Of a stretch of 12,354 nt of DNA, positions 1 to 5,039 are shown piece by piece. The notes below the pieces were generated by a model. That model searched no databases. It saw nothing but the letters and a program-made list of their open reading frames with translations, and was not told where the DNA came from. Within the stretch, counting starts at the first letter, position 1. Each line of letters starts with the position of its first letter. The translations under genes were made by a program, and so were the position numbers. This stretch comes from Actinomycetota bacterium (GTDB lineage: Bacteria; Actinomycetota; UBA4738; G016210805), in contig JACQTL010000360.1 of the NCBI GenBank assembly GCA_016210805.1, positions 1 through 12,354 on the forward strand, given 5' to 3'.

Positions 1-1
1 C

Positions 2-76
2 CTGGTGGCGGAAGGCGCGGTGGTCCAGGAGGGCTACGTGATCGCGTTGGTCGAGCAGATGTCGGTGGTCGAGTAG
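2..76 (+). CDS. C-terminal end of a biotin/lipoyl-attachment-domain protein (partial)
   Basis: Only the last 24 codons lie in the window; the frame ends at the TAG at 74-76. The tail reads LVAEGAVVQEGYVIALVEQ and then MSVVE. It fits the second half of a biotinyl/lipoyl domain, where a 'V.EG..V..G..IA.VE' strand pattern closes the flattened beta-barrel. The protein ends just after that barrel, as the alpha subunits of acyl-CoA carboxylases do, whereas an E2 acyltransferase would continue. The lysine that carries the cofactor lies upstream and cannot be checked. The crotonase gene begins immediately downstream in the same frame, which suits an acyl-CoA carboxylase next to an acyl-CoA enzyme. 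The assignment rests on a very short match and is moderate at best. Confidence 0.5.
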   Translation: MVAEGAVVQEGYVIALVEQMSVVE

Positions 77-100
77 ATGGCCGTGGTCGAGTAGATGGCC
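65..100 (+). repeat. Two perfect tandem 18-bp repeats carrying stop and start codons
   Basis: The unit GTGGTCGAGTAGATGGCC occurs at 65-82 and again at 83-100. Its first six bases follow once more at 101-106. A degenerate copy (14 of 18 matches) sits just before, at 47-64, with CAG in place of TAG. In the shared reading frame each perfect unit reads Val-Val-Glu-stop-Met-Ala. The repeat therefore duplicates the junction between the upstream gene and the crotonase gene and creates a five-codon mini-ORF at 77-94. Confidence 0.9.
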
Positions 101-889
101 GTGGTCCGCACGTCGGTGGACGGGCCGGTCGCGTCGGTCGTGCTGTCCCGGCCGGATTCACGCAACGCGGTCTCCGCCGAGATGCTGTCCGAGCTGCTCG
201 CGGCGTTCGGCGACCTGGCCGTGGCTCCCGAGGTCCGGGTGGTGGTCCTGTCCGGGGAGGGCAGGGACTTTTGCGCCGGCGCGGACTTCTCGGAGCTCGA
301 GATCATGCGGGCCGGCCCGTCCGAGATGGACTACGGGCGCTCGTTCGAGGAGCTCCTGGAGGCCATCGCCACGCACCCCGTCCCGGTGGTGGCGAGCGTC
401 CAGGGCGCGGCGCTCGGGGCGGGCTGCCAGATCCTCGTGGCCTGCGACCTGGCGGTCGTGGCCTCCGACGCCAAGCTGGGGATCCCCATGTCGCGGCTCG
501 GCCTCGTGATCAACTTCGAGAACATCCAGCGCCTGGTCCTGGCCGTGGGCCCCAAGCGGGCGGGGGACGTGCTGTTCACCGGCCGGGTCGTGTCCGGCGA
601 CGAGGCCGCCGCCTGGGGGCTGGTCAACCAGTCCGTGCCGCCCGGCGAGCTCGAGGGACGGACCGGGCTCCTGGTCGACCAGGTGGTCGAGGCGGCGCCC
701 CTGTCGGTGAGGGCATCGAAGCGGGGGATCGGCGTGGTCCTGGAGCACCTGCACGTGGACCGCATGACCGAGGGGCACCGCACGGCCGACTTCGACATGA
801 TGGCCGCGGCGGCCTTCGCCAGCGAGGACCTCCAGGAGGGGATCCGGGCCTTCCGGGAACGGCGCCGGCCCCGGTTCCGGGGGGAGTAG
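95..889 (+). CDS. Enoyl-CoA hydratase/isomerase (crotonase) family protein, atypical active site
   Basis: At 264 residues this is a normal-length crotonase-fold protein, cytosolic and expected to act on an acyl-CoA thioester. The N-terminal strand leads into SRPDSRNAVS (18-27), the usual RP..RNA signature. DFCAGADFSEL (58-68) is the first oxyanion-hole and CoA-binding loop, and VQGAALGAGC (102-111) is the second. The two hydratase glutamates of rat mitochondrial crotonase (Glu144, Glu164) align with Gln112 and Met132, exactly 20 residues apart. Both are missing, so simple hydration of an enoyl-CoA is doubtful and another crotonase chemistry is more likely. The ATG at 95 follows directly on a TAG of the 18-bp repeat and has no clear Shine-Dalgarno sequence, so re-initiation from the upstream gene is likely. 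Family assignment is firm; the reaction is unknown. Confidence 0.9.
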   Translation: MAVVRTSVDGPVASVVLSRPDSRNAVSAEMLSELLAAFGDLAVAPEVRVVVLSGEGRDFCAGADFSELEIMRAGPSEMDYGRSFEELLEAIATHPVPVVASVQGAALGAGCQILVACDLAVVASDAKLGIPMSRLGLVINFENIQRLVLAVGPKRAGDVLFTGRVVSGDEAAAWGLVNQSVPPGELEGRTGLLVDQVVEAAPLSVRASKRGIGVVLEHLHVDRMTEGHRTADFDMMAAAAFASEDLQEGIRAFRERRRPRFRGE

Positions 890-893
890 CCCG

Positions 894-1598
894 GTGCCGG
901 CCGGGCGTCGGGGGAGGGACGGTGCGACCAGGGACGGTCCGACCGAGCGCGGTCCGACCAGGGACAGCCCCCTCGAGGAGCGGGCCCCCGAGGTGATCCG
1001 CATCCTCCGCCGAGCCTATCCGGACGCCAAGGTCGCCCTGCGCTTCTCGAACCCCCTGGAGATGCTGGTGGCCACGATCCTCTCGGCCCAGTGCACCGAC
1101 GAACGGGTCAACCGGGTCACCGAGGGACTGTTCGCCAAGTACCGCACGCCGGAGGACTACCTCCGGGTCCCCGAGGAGGAGCTGGCCCGCGACGTGAAGC
1201 CGACCGGGTTCTTCAACCAGAAGGCGAAGTCGATCCGCGGCGCGTGCCGCCGGATCGTGGAGGAGGGGGGCGGCGAGGTCCCCCGGACGATGGAGGAGCT
1301 CGTGGCCCTGCCCGGGGTGGCCCGCAAGACGGCCAACATCGTGCTCGGCAACGCCTTCGGGAAGGTCGAGGGGATCGCCGTGGACACCCACGTCCGCCGG
1401 GTCTCGCAGCGGCTCGGGTTCACGGGGGAGAGCGATCCCGACCGGATCGAGCGCGACCTCATGGAGCTGATCCCGAAGCGACACTGGTTCTCGTTCACCT
1501 ACGTCCTGATCGACCACGGGCGGGCGGTTTGCGTGGCCAGGCGGCCCCGCTGCGAGGAGTGCCCCGTGAGCCGCCTCTGTCCCTCGAGCCTGGTGTAG
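894..1598 (+). CDS. nth: Endonuclease III (DNA glycosylase/AP lyase)
   Basis: A base-excision-repair enzyme that removes oxidised pyrimidines and cleaves the abasic site. The helix-hairpin-helix LPGVARKTANIVL (139-151) carries the Schiff-base lysine Lys145. The catalytic aspartate is Asp164 in VDTHVRRV. The 4Fe-4S loop is complete: Cys213, Cys220, Cys223 and Cys229, with the family spacing C-x6-C-x2-C-x5-C. At 234 residues it is slightly longer than the E. coli enzyme because of about 25 extra N-terminal residues. These include three imperfect pentapeptides (GATRD, GPTER, GPTRD). The GTG at 894 lies four bases after the previous stop, and the GGGGAG overlapping the end of that gene is a plausible ribosome-binding site. 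A start further in is possible, since the conserved domain begins near residue 30. It is probably co-transcribed with the crotonase gene by position only. Confidence 0.96.
   Translation: MPAGRRGRDGATRDGPTERGPTRDSPLEERAPEVIRILRRAYPDAKVALRFSNPLEMLVATILSAQCTDERVNRVTEGLFAKYRTPEDYLRVPEEELARDVKPTGFFNQKAKSIRGACRRIVEEGGGEVPRTMEELVALPGVARKTANIVLGNAFGKVEGIAVDTHVRRVSQRLGFTGESDPDRIERDLMELIPKRHWFSFTYVLIDHGRAVCVARRPRCEECPVSRLCPSSLV
921..965 (+). repeat. Three imperfect 15-bp tandem repeats in the 5' end of nth
   Basis: The units lie at 921-935, 936-950 and 951-965. The first and third share 14 of 15 bases; the middle one shares 11 of 15 with the third. They are in frame and encode GATRD, GPTER and GPTRD, a short charged, disordered-looking linker ahead of the glycosylase domain. 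Confidence 0.75.
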
Positions 1599-1601
1599 GC
1601 G

Positions 1602-1616
1602 GGCGGCTCGGCCGCC
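1602..1616. terminator. Hairpin between convergent nth and anti-sigma kinase genes
   Basis: GGCGGC, loop TCG, GCCGCC forms a perfect 6-bp stem a few bases after the nth stop and before the stop of the convergent kinase gene. It is the only structure in the 33-bp gap and could end both transcripts. There is no T-tract on either side, so intrinsic termination is not proven. Confidence 0.4.
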
Positions 1617-1631
1617 GGGGGCCGGGATCGC

Positions 1632-2024
1632 TCAGCGGGACCGCGACCGGGTCAGCTCGAACCAGACGCACGTCCGTTCGTTGGCCCGGACCCCCCACCG
1701 CTCGGCGATCTGCTCCACCAGGAACAGCCCCCATCCCGAGGTCTGCCCCAGGGTGGGCACGCGGGCCCTGGCGGGGAACCCCGGGCCCGGGTCGCACACC
1801 TCCACGCGGACGCCGTTGCCCGACAGGCTGACCTCCAGGACGATCTCGTCCCCGCGCCCGAGGCCCGAGTGCCGGATGCTATTCGTGACCAGCTCGGAGA
1901 CGAGCAGGCGGAGGTTGTCGAAGGTCTCCGCGTCCATCTCGCCCCGGAGACGATCGAGCGCCCCGCGGGCGGCCGACGCCGCGCGCGGGCCCCCGGGGAG
2001 GCGGAGGTCCAGCAGACGGGTCAC
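1632..2024 (-). CDS. GHKL serine kinase / anti-sigma factor, RsbW-like (paralogue 1)
   Basis: A 130-residue ATPase of the HATPase_c_2 type. In partner switching such proteins bind a sigma factor or phosphorylate a STAS antagonist. The Bergerat ATP-binding fold is intact: N-box SELVTNSIRH with Glu44 and Asn48, then DPGPGF with Asp78, Gly80 and Gly82, then SGWGLFLV (Gly97, Gly99). The ORF stays open upstream, but that part lies over the STAS gene in another frame. The GTG at 2024 fits, because it overlaps the STAS stop as GTGA and the kinase domain begins there. The overlap implies translational coupling and a kinase-substrate pair. It is a clear paralogue of the kinase at 2525-2980; both share LLVSELVTNS and end in a V-W-F-E-L strand. 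No sigma factor is adjacent in this operon. Confidence 0.88.
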   Translation of the reverse strand: MTRLLDLRLPGGPRAASAARGALDRLRGEMDAETFDNLRLLVSELVTNSIRHSGLGRGDEIVLEVSLSGNGVRVEVCDPGPGFPARARVPTLGQTSGWGLFLVEQIAERWGVRANERTCVWFELTRSRSR

Positions 2025-2362
2025 GTCCCGGCCCCGAGCTCGTCCGGGGAGGGCACGAAGTCGAGCCGCTTGTCCACGAAGGTGATCTGGAAGACGCGGT
2101 GCACCGCGTCGGGGCCGGGCACGACGGCCAGCCGCCACCCCCGGTCCCGGGCCCGCGCATCCGCCGCGACGACGAGGCGGAGGCCGGTGGAGTCCATGAA
2201 CCGGAGCCCCCGGAGGTCGAGCACGATCGTCGAGGGGACGGTGGCCTCGATGCGGTAGAGCTCGCGCTCGACCTCGTGGGCGTTCGAGATGTCGAGCTCG
2301 CCCTGGAGCGCGAGCGTGTGGACCCCGTCCCGCTCCGCGGTCTCCACCTCGATCGCGCTCAC
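2021..2362 (-). CDS. STAS-domain anti-sigma factor antagonist, RsbV/SpoIIAA-like
   Basis: This 113-residue single-domain STAS protein is the expected phosphorylation target of the kinase encoded next to it. When dephosphorylated, such proteins bind the anti-sigma factor and free the sigma factor. GELDISNA (21-28) is the first conserved loop. VLDLRGLRFMDSTGL carries the phospho-acceptor serine Ser58 in the usual DSTGL context. The start is GTG at 2362, preceded by a GGGGGA run at a reasonable distance. An ATG seven bases upstream is in another frame. The stop overlaps the kinase start by four bases. The kinase and antagonist most likely form a dedicated pair feeding SigF or an unlinked target; the pairing is inferred from position. 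Confidence 0.92.
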   Translation of the reverse strand: MSAIEVETAERDGVHTLALQGELDISNAHEVERELYRIEATVPSTIVLDLRGLRFMDSTGLRLVVAADARARDRGWRLAVVPGPDAVHRVFQITFVDKRLDFVPSPDELGAGT

Positions 2363-2448
2363 GGAGCATCCCCCGGGGGGGATGGGGGGGTTCGGGTCCT
2401 TCCGGCCGGGCGGGCGGGGCCGGCCCGCGGGGGTGCCTGGAGCATCAG

Positions 2449-2468
2449 CCCCGGATTCTAGTCCGGGG
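2449..2468. promoter_or_regulatory. 20-bp inverted repeat over a near-consensus -10 box upstream of the STAS-kinase operon
   Basis: CCCCGGA, spacer TTCTAG, TCCGGGG is a perfect 7-bp inverted repeat. Read on the minus strand, bases 2460-2455 give TAGAAT, five of six matches to TATAAT, with a start point expected near 2448 and a leader of about 85 bases. No good -35 box is visible. The repeat could be an operator over the promoter, or a hairpin that ends the transcript of the upstream kinase. Confidence 0.45.
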
Positions 2469-2491
2469 AGGGGGGCCGGTCTCGCAGGTGC

Positions 2492-2513
2492 CCGGCGGTC
2501 CTCCCACCGCCGG
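2492..2513 (-). terminator. Hairpin just after the second GHKL kinase gene
   Basis: CCGGCGGT, loop CCTCCC, ACCGCCGG is a perfect 8-bp stem. It begins 11 bases after the stop of the kinase gene in the direction of transcription. Position and strength suit a terminator for a GC-rich actinobacterium, although no T-tract follows. Confidence 0.5.
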
Positions 2514-2524
2514 CCCGCTCGGGG

Positions 2525-2980
2525 TCAGGGGCGATCCTTCGGACGCTCCAGCCCCAGCTCGAACCAGACCACGGTCCGGTCGCCTCCCCGCACCCCCCAC
2601 CGGTCGGCGATCCCGTCGACCAGGTAGAGGCCCCAGCCCGACGCCCGGTCGGGGAGGGGGGGCGGCGCGGGCGGCTCGAACCCCCATCCGGGATCGGCGA
2701 CCTGCACCGACACCATGGTGTCGTCGACGCGGATCGAGAGCTCGATCGCGTCCCGCTCCCGGGCCGCGACCTCGGCGTGTCGGACGCTGTTCGTGACCAG
2801 CTCCGAGACCAGGAGGCGGACGCTGTCCAGGAGCTCGTCGTCCAGGATCCCGGCCAGGCGCCCAACCCACCGGCGGGCCGCTCGGGGGGCCGTGAGCTCC
2901 GGGGGGAGCCGGACGGAGAGGTCGGCCGGACGGCCTCCCCCGGTCGGGATCGTGGGTCTTCCTCTGTCGGAGGGGAACAT
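2525..2980 (-). CDS. GHKL serine kinase / anti-sigma factor, RsbW-like (paralogue 2)
   Basis: This 151-residue HATPase_c_2 protein has an intact ATP site: N-box SELVTNSVRH (Glu60, Asn64), DPGWGF (Asp96, Gly98, Gly100) and SGWGLYLV (Gly115, Gly117). It is closely related to the kinase at 1632-2024 but has about 20 extra N-terminal residues rich in Gly, Pro and Arg and a short proline stretch (PAPPPLP, 104-110) in the ATP-lid region. The ATG at 2980 is the only reasonable start visible, and its Shine-Dalgarno is weak (GAGG). No STAS partner is attached. It is separated from whiB1 by 154 bases that contain a candidate SigF-type promoter, so it is probably its own transcription unit and may respond to the nearby sigma factor. 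Its target is unknown. Confidence 0.87.
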   Translation of the reverse strand: MFPSDRGRPTIPTGGGRPADLSVRLPPELTAPRAARRWVGRLAGILDDELLDSVRLLVSELVTNSVRHAEVAARERDAIELSIRVDDTMVSVQVADPGWGFEPPAPPPLPDRASGWGLYLVDGIADRWGVRGGDRTVVWFELGLERPKDRP

Positions 2981-3068
2981 GGCCTCGCGGCGGTACCCGG
3001 CGTCCCCGTCGCCCTTCCTCGGGCGCCGGATGGCGGGTGGGTCGACGGATGCTCTTTACAGGCAGCAT

Positions 3069-3094
3069 GTACCCGCGGCACGAGCCGGGGAACC
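3069..3094 (-). promoter_or_regulatory. Candidate SigB/SigF-type promoter for GHKL kinase 2
   Basis: On the minus strand GGTT at 3094-3091 and GGGTAC at 3074-3069 are separated by 16 bases. This matches the actinobacterial SigB-type consensus as I recall it (GNNT, 14-16 bases, GGGTAC or GGGTAT). The start point would fall near 3062, about 80 bases before the ATG at 2980. It is a pattern match only. Confidence 0.4.
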
Positions 3095-3134
3095 CCCGAA
3101 ACGGACAGAACCGACAGGGGGGCGGGCGGTCAGC

Positions 3135-3398
3135 TCAGCCCGCGGCGATCATCTGGGCGGCCGCTTCGCGGCGGCGAGCCCTGCGCACGGCCCGGCGTTC
3201 CTCCTCCGATAGCCCGCCCCACACCCCGGCGTCCTGGCCGGTCACCAGGGACCACTCCAGGCACTCGCCGCGGACCTCGCACAGGGTGCAGATGGCCTTG
3301 GCGGCCTCGATCTGGACGGCGGCCGGTCCGGTGGTCCCCACGGGGAAGAAGAGCTCGGGGTCCTCGTCCCTGCAACGCGCCCGGTGCACCCACTCCAC
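3135..3398 (-). CDS. whiB1: WhiB-family iron-sulfur transcriptional regulator, WhiB1/WblE type
   Basis: A small 4Fe-4S Wbl protein of 87 residues. Wbl proteins bind the main sigma factor and respond to NO or redox state. The four cluster cysteines are Cys9, Cys37, Cys40 and Cys46, which are the positions known for M. tuberculosis WhiB1. RDEDPELFFPVG (10-21), GQDAGVWGG (54-62) and a basic C-terminal tail (RRARRREAA) complete the WhiB1 pattern. The frame is open to an ATG at 3509. I chose the GTG at 3398 because a purine-rich GGGGAGGGG lies six bases upstream and because this start gives the canonical cysteine numbering. The upstream 37 codons would instead cover the promoter region. The gene is divergent from the phosphodiesterase, and a CRP-like palindrome sits in its leader. 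Confidence 0.95.
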   Translation of the reverse strand: MEWVHRARCRDEDPELFFPVGTTGPAAVQIEAAKAICTLCEVRGECLEWSLVTGQDAGVWGGLSEEERRAVRRARRREAAAQMIAAG

Positions 3399-3421
3399 GG
3401 CCGGCCCCTCCCCCCGAGCCT

Positions 3422-3437
3422 TGTGAACACGTTCACG
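3422..3437. promoter_or_regulatory. CRP/GlxR-like palindrome upstream of whiB1
   Basis: TGTGA, six bases, TCACG matches nine of the ten half-site positions of the CRP-family consensus TGTGA-N6-TCACA. Its core is the inverted repeat GTGAAC-AC-GTTCAC. It lies between whiB1 (start 3398) and the divergent phosphodiesterase (start 3500). In M. tuberculosis, whiB1 is a known target of the cAMP receptor protein Rv3676, which makes the match biologically sensible. Binding is not shown. Confidence 0.55.
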
Positions 3438-3470
3438 AGCTCCCACGGGCGAGAGCCTCGGGCAGGCGGG

Positions 3471-3500
3471 AGTATACTGACGGCCCTTCTCGGGACGCAA
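3471..3500. promoter_or_regulatory. Divergent promoter region sharing the palindromic -10 AGTATACT
   Basis: AGTATACT at 3471-3478 is its own reverse complement, so it supplies TATACT on both strands. On the plus strand (3473-3478) it would start a transcript near 3485, 15 bases before the phosphodiesterase ATG. On the minus strand (3476-3471), with TTGCGT at 3500-3495 and an 18-bp spacer, it would serve whiB1 with a leader of about 65 bases. The minus-strand promoter looks better because it has a partial -35 box. Confidence 0.45.
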
Positions 3501-4285
3501 TGGTCGCACCCGATTTCCCCTCCCACGACCTCCCTCTGGTGCTGGCCCACCGGGGCCTGTCGGCCCGGCACCCGGAGAACACGCTGCCCGCCTTCGCCGC
3601 GGCCATCGAGGTCGGGGCCCACGGGATAGAGCTGGACGTCCGCCTGTCCTCCGACGGCGTCCCCGTGGTGATCCACGACGCGGACGTCGCCCGGACCACC
3701 GGCGGCCGGGGGCTGGTGAACGAGCTCCCCCTCGGCGAGCTCAGGCGGCTCGATGCCTCGGGGGACGGGTCCGGCCCGGTCCGGATCCCCACCCTCCGGG
3801 AGGTGCTGGAGCTCGCCTCGGGGCGGATCGGCGTGGATCTCGAGATCAAGAACGTGCCGGGGGACCCGGCCTTCGACTCTCCCAGGGAGGCCGTGCTCGA
3901 GGCGACGCTGGGGGAGCTCGAGGCCGTGGGGTTCCCGGGGCCCGTGCTGATCTCCTCGTTCAACCCGGGGACCGTCGAGCGGAGCCGGGAGCTTTCCCCC
4001 GGGGTCCCCACCGGGCTCCTGACGCCGGCTCCGGTCGACCCCCTGGCCGCCCTCGACCACGCCGCCCGGATGGGGCACCGGTTCGTCCTCCCGGCGGCCT
4101 CGGCCCTCCTGGGCGCGGGGGCCGGCTTCGTGGAGGAGGCCCACGGCCGGGGGGTCCGGGTGGGGACCTGGACGGTGGACGACCCCGACACGCTGGCCGT
4201 CCTGTTCGGGTGGGGCGTGGACGCCGTGGCCTGCAACGACCCCGAGGTCGGGCTGGCCGTCCGCAGGGAGGTGCTGTCCGGCTGA
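3500..4285 (+). CDS. Cytosolic glycerophosphodiester phosphodiesterase
   Basis: Hydrolyses glycerophosphodiesters to sn-glycerol 3-phosphate and an alcohol, in phospholipid turnover. It is a 261-residue GDPD-family TIM barrel with no signal peptide, so it is the cytosolic (UgpQ-like) type. The signature is complete: His17-Arg18 in LAHRG, PENT (25-28), Glu44 and Asp46 in GIELDVRLS, His59 in VVIHD, and Glu115 in VDLEIKN. The C-terminal WTVDDPD followed by a GVDAV-type strand is typical of the family. The ORF stays open far upstream through antisense and intergenic sequence. The ATG at 3500 is chosen because the domain starts just behind it and a TATACT box lies 21 bases before it. The ribosome-binding site is weak (GGGA). 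It converges on sigF, with one base between the two stop codons. Confidence 0.94.
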   Translation: MVAPDFPSHDLPLVLAHRGLSARHPENTLPAFAAAIEVGAHGIELDVRLSSDGVPVVIHDADVARTTGGRGLVNELPLGELRRLDASGDGSGPVRIPTLREVLELASGRIGVDLEIKNVPGDPAFDSPREAVLEATLGELEAVGFPGPVLISSFNPGTVERSRELSPGVPTGLLTPAPVDPLAALDHAARMGHRFVLPAASALLGAGAGFVEEAHGRGVRVGTWTVDDPDTLAVLFGWGVDAVACNDPEVGLAVRREVLSG

Positions 4286-4292
4286 GTCAGCC
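4280..4292. repeat. 13-bp palindrome containing both convergent stop codons
   Basis: GGCTGAGTCAGCC is a perfect palindrome around base 4286. Its TGA (4283-4285) ends the phosphodiesterase. The TGA on the opposite strand (4289-4287) ends sigF. The two genes therefore converge with one base between them and no separate terminator. Confidence 0.85.
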
Positions 4293-5039
4293 CTCCAGGC
4301 GGTCCCGGAGCGTGGCCAGTGTCCGGGCCAGGAGCCGGGACACGTGCATCTGCGAGATGCCGAGCTGCTGGGCGATCTCGCTCTGGGTCATGCCCTTGAA
4401 GAACCGGAGGTAGAGCATCCTCCGCTCGCGGGGAGGGAGCTCCTCCAGGAGGGGGGCCAGGCTGGCCCGGTACTCCAGGAGGTCGAGGGTCTCGTCCTCC
4501 TCGCCGAGCTGCTCGTGAAGCGACAGGCCCTCGTCCCCGGGGGCCGCGTCCAGCGAGACCAGGTTGTAGGCGTGCGCCGAGTCCATGGCCTCCAGGACCT
4601 CCTCCTCCGTGGTGTTGGCGGCCCCGGCGATCTCGGCGACGGTGGGCGACCGCCCGCCCTGCTGGGACAGCTCGGCCACGATCGTGCCCAGGCGGAGGTT
4701 GAGCTCCTGGAGGCGCCGGGGGATCCGCACCGCCCAGCCCTTGTCCCGGAAGTGCCGCTTGAGCTCCCCGACGATCGTGGGCGTCGCGTACGTGGAGAAC
4801 TCGACCTCCCGGGCCGGGTCGAACCGGTCCACCGCCTTCACCAGCCCGATCGTGGCCACCTGGATGAGGTCGTCCAGGGGCTCCCCCCGGCCGGCGAACC
4901 GCCGGGCCAGGTACTCGACCAGGCCGAGGTGGACCTCGATCAGCTCCTGGCGGATCGCGGGATCGCCGGTGTCCCGGAGCTCCCGGAACCGCTCCTTGAC
5001 GTGCTCCTTGTCGGGGATCTCCCGTGAGCCCGACCTCAA
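4287..5039 (-). CDS. sigF: Alternative sigma factor of the SigB/SigF family
   Basis: A group 3 sigma-70 factor that redirects RNA polymerase in stress or stationary phase. The product is 250 residues, a normal length. Region 2 includes DDLIQVATIGLVKAVDRFD (56-74), the FSTYATPTIVGELKRHFRD stretch and the VRIPRRLQEL boundary. Region 3 contains SPTVAEIA. Region 4 contains LPPRERRMLYLRFF and a helix-turn-helix, MTQSEIAQQLGISQMHVSRL. The upstream part of the open frame overlaps usfX and is not coding. The likely start is TTG at 5039, overlapping the usfX stop as TTGA, with AGGGGA five to six bases upstream. A GTG at 5000 is an alternative. Coupling to its own anti-sigma factor is the standard usfX-sigF arrangement of mycobacteria. 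The neighbouring STAS and GHKL genes probably feed this factor. Confidence 0.93.
   Translation of the reverse strand: MRSGSREIPDKEHVKERFRELRDTGDPAIRQELIEVHLGLVEYLARRFAGRGEPLDDLIQVATIGLVKAVDRFDPAREVEFSTYATPTIVGELKRHFRDKGWAVRIPRRLQELNLRLGTIVAELSQQGGRSPTVAEIAGAANTTEEEVLEAMDSAHAYNLVSLDAAPGDEGLSLHEQLGEEDETLDLLEYRASLAPLLEELPPRERRMLYLRFFKGMTQSEIAQQLGISQMHVSRLLARTLATLRDRLEG

Noticed and set aside
2025..2369. N-terminal extension of GHKL kinase 1
   Set aside because: It overlaps the STAS gene in another frame and is Arg/Pro-rich noise; the GTGA overlap marks the true start.
2993..2998. Second GGGTAC on the minus strand close to GHKL kinase 2
   Set aside because: There is no GNNT at 14-16 bases upstream and it is only 13 bases from the start codon.
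2777..3499. Upstream open frame joined to the phosphodiesterase
   Set aside because: It runs antisense to GHKL kinase 2 and whiB1 and shows no domain; the GDPD domain begins right after the ATG at 3500.
3399..3509. Longer WhiB product starting at 3509
   Set aside because: It would cover the promoter and CRP-like site. The GTG at 3398 has a good ribosome-binding site and gives the canonical cysteine positions 9, 37, 40 and 46.
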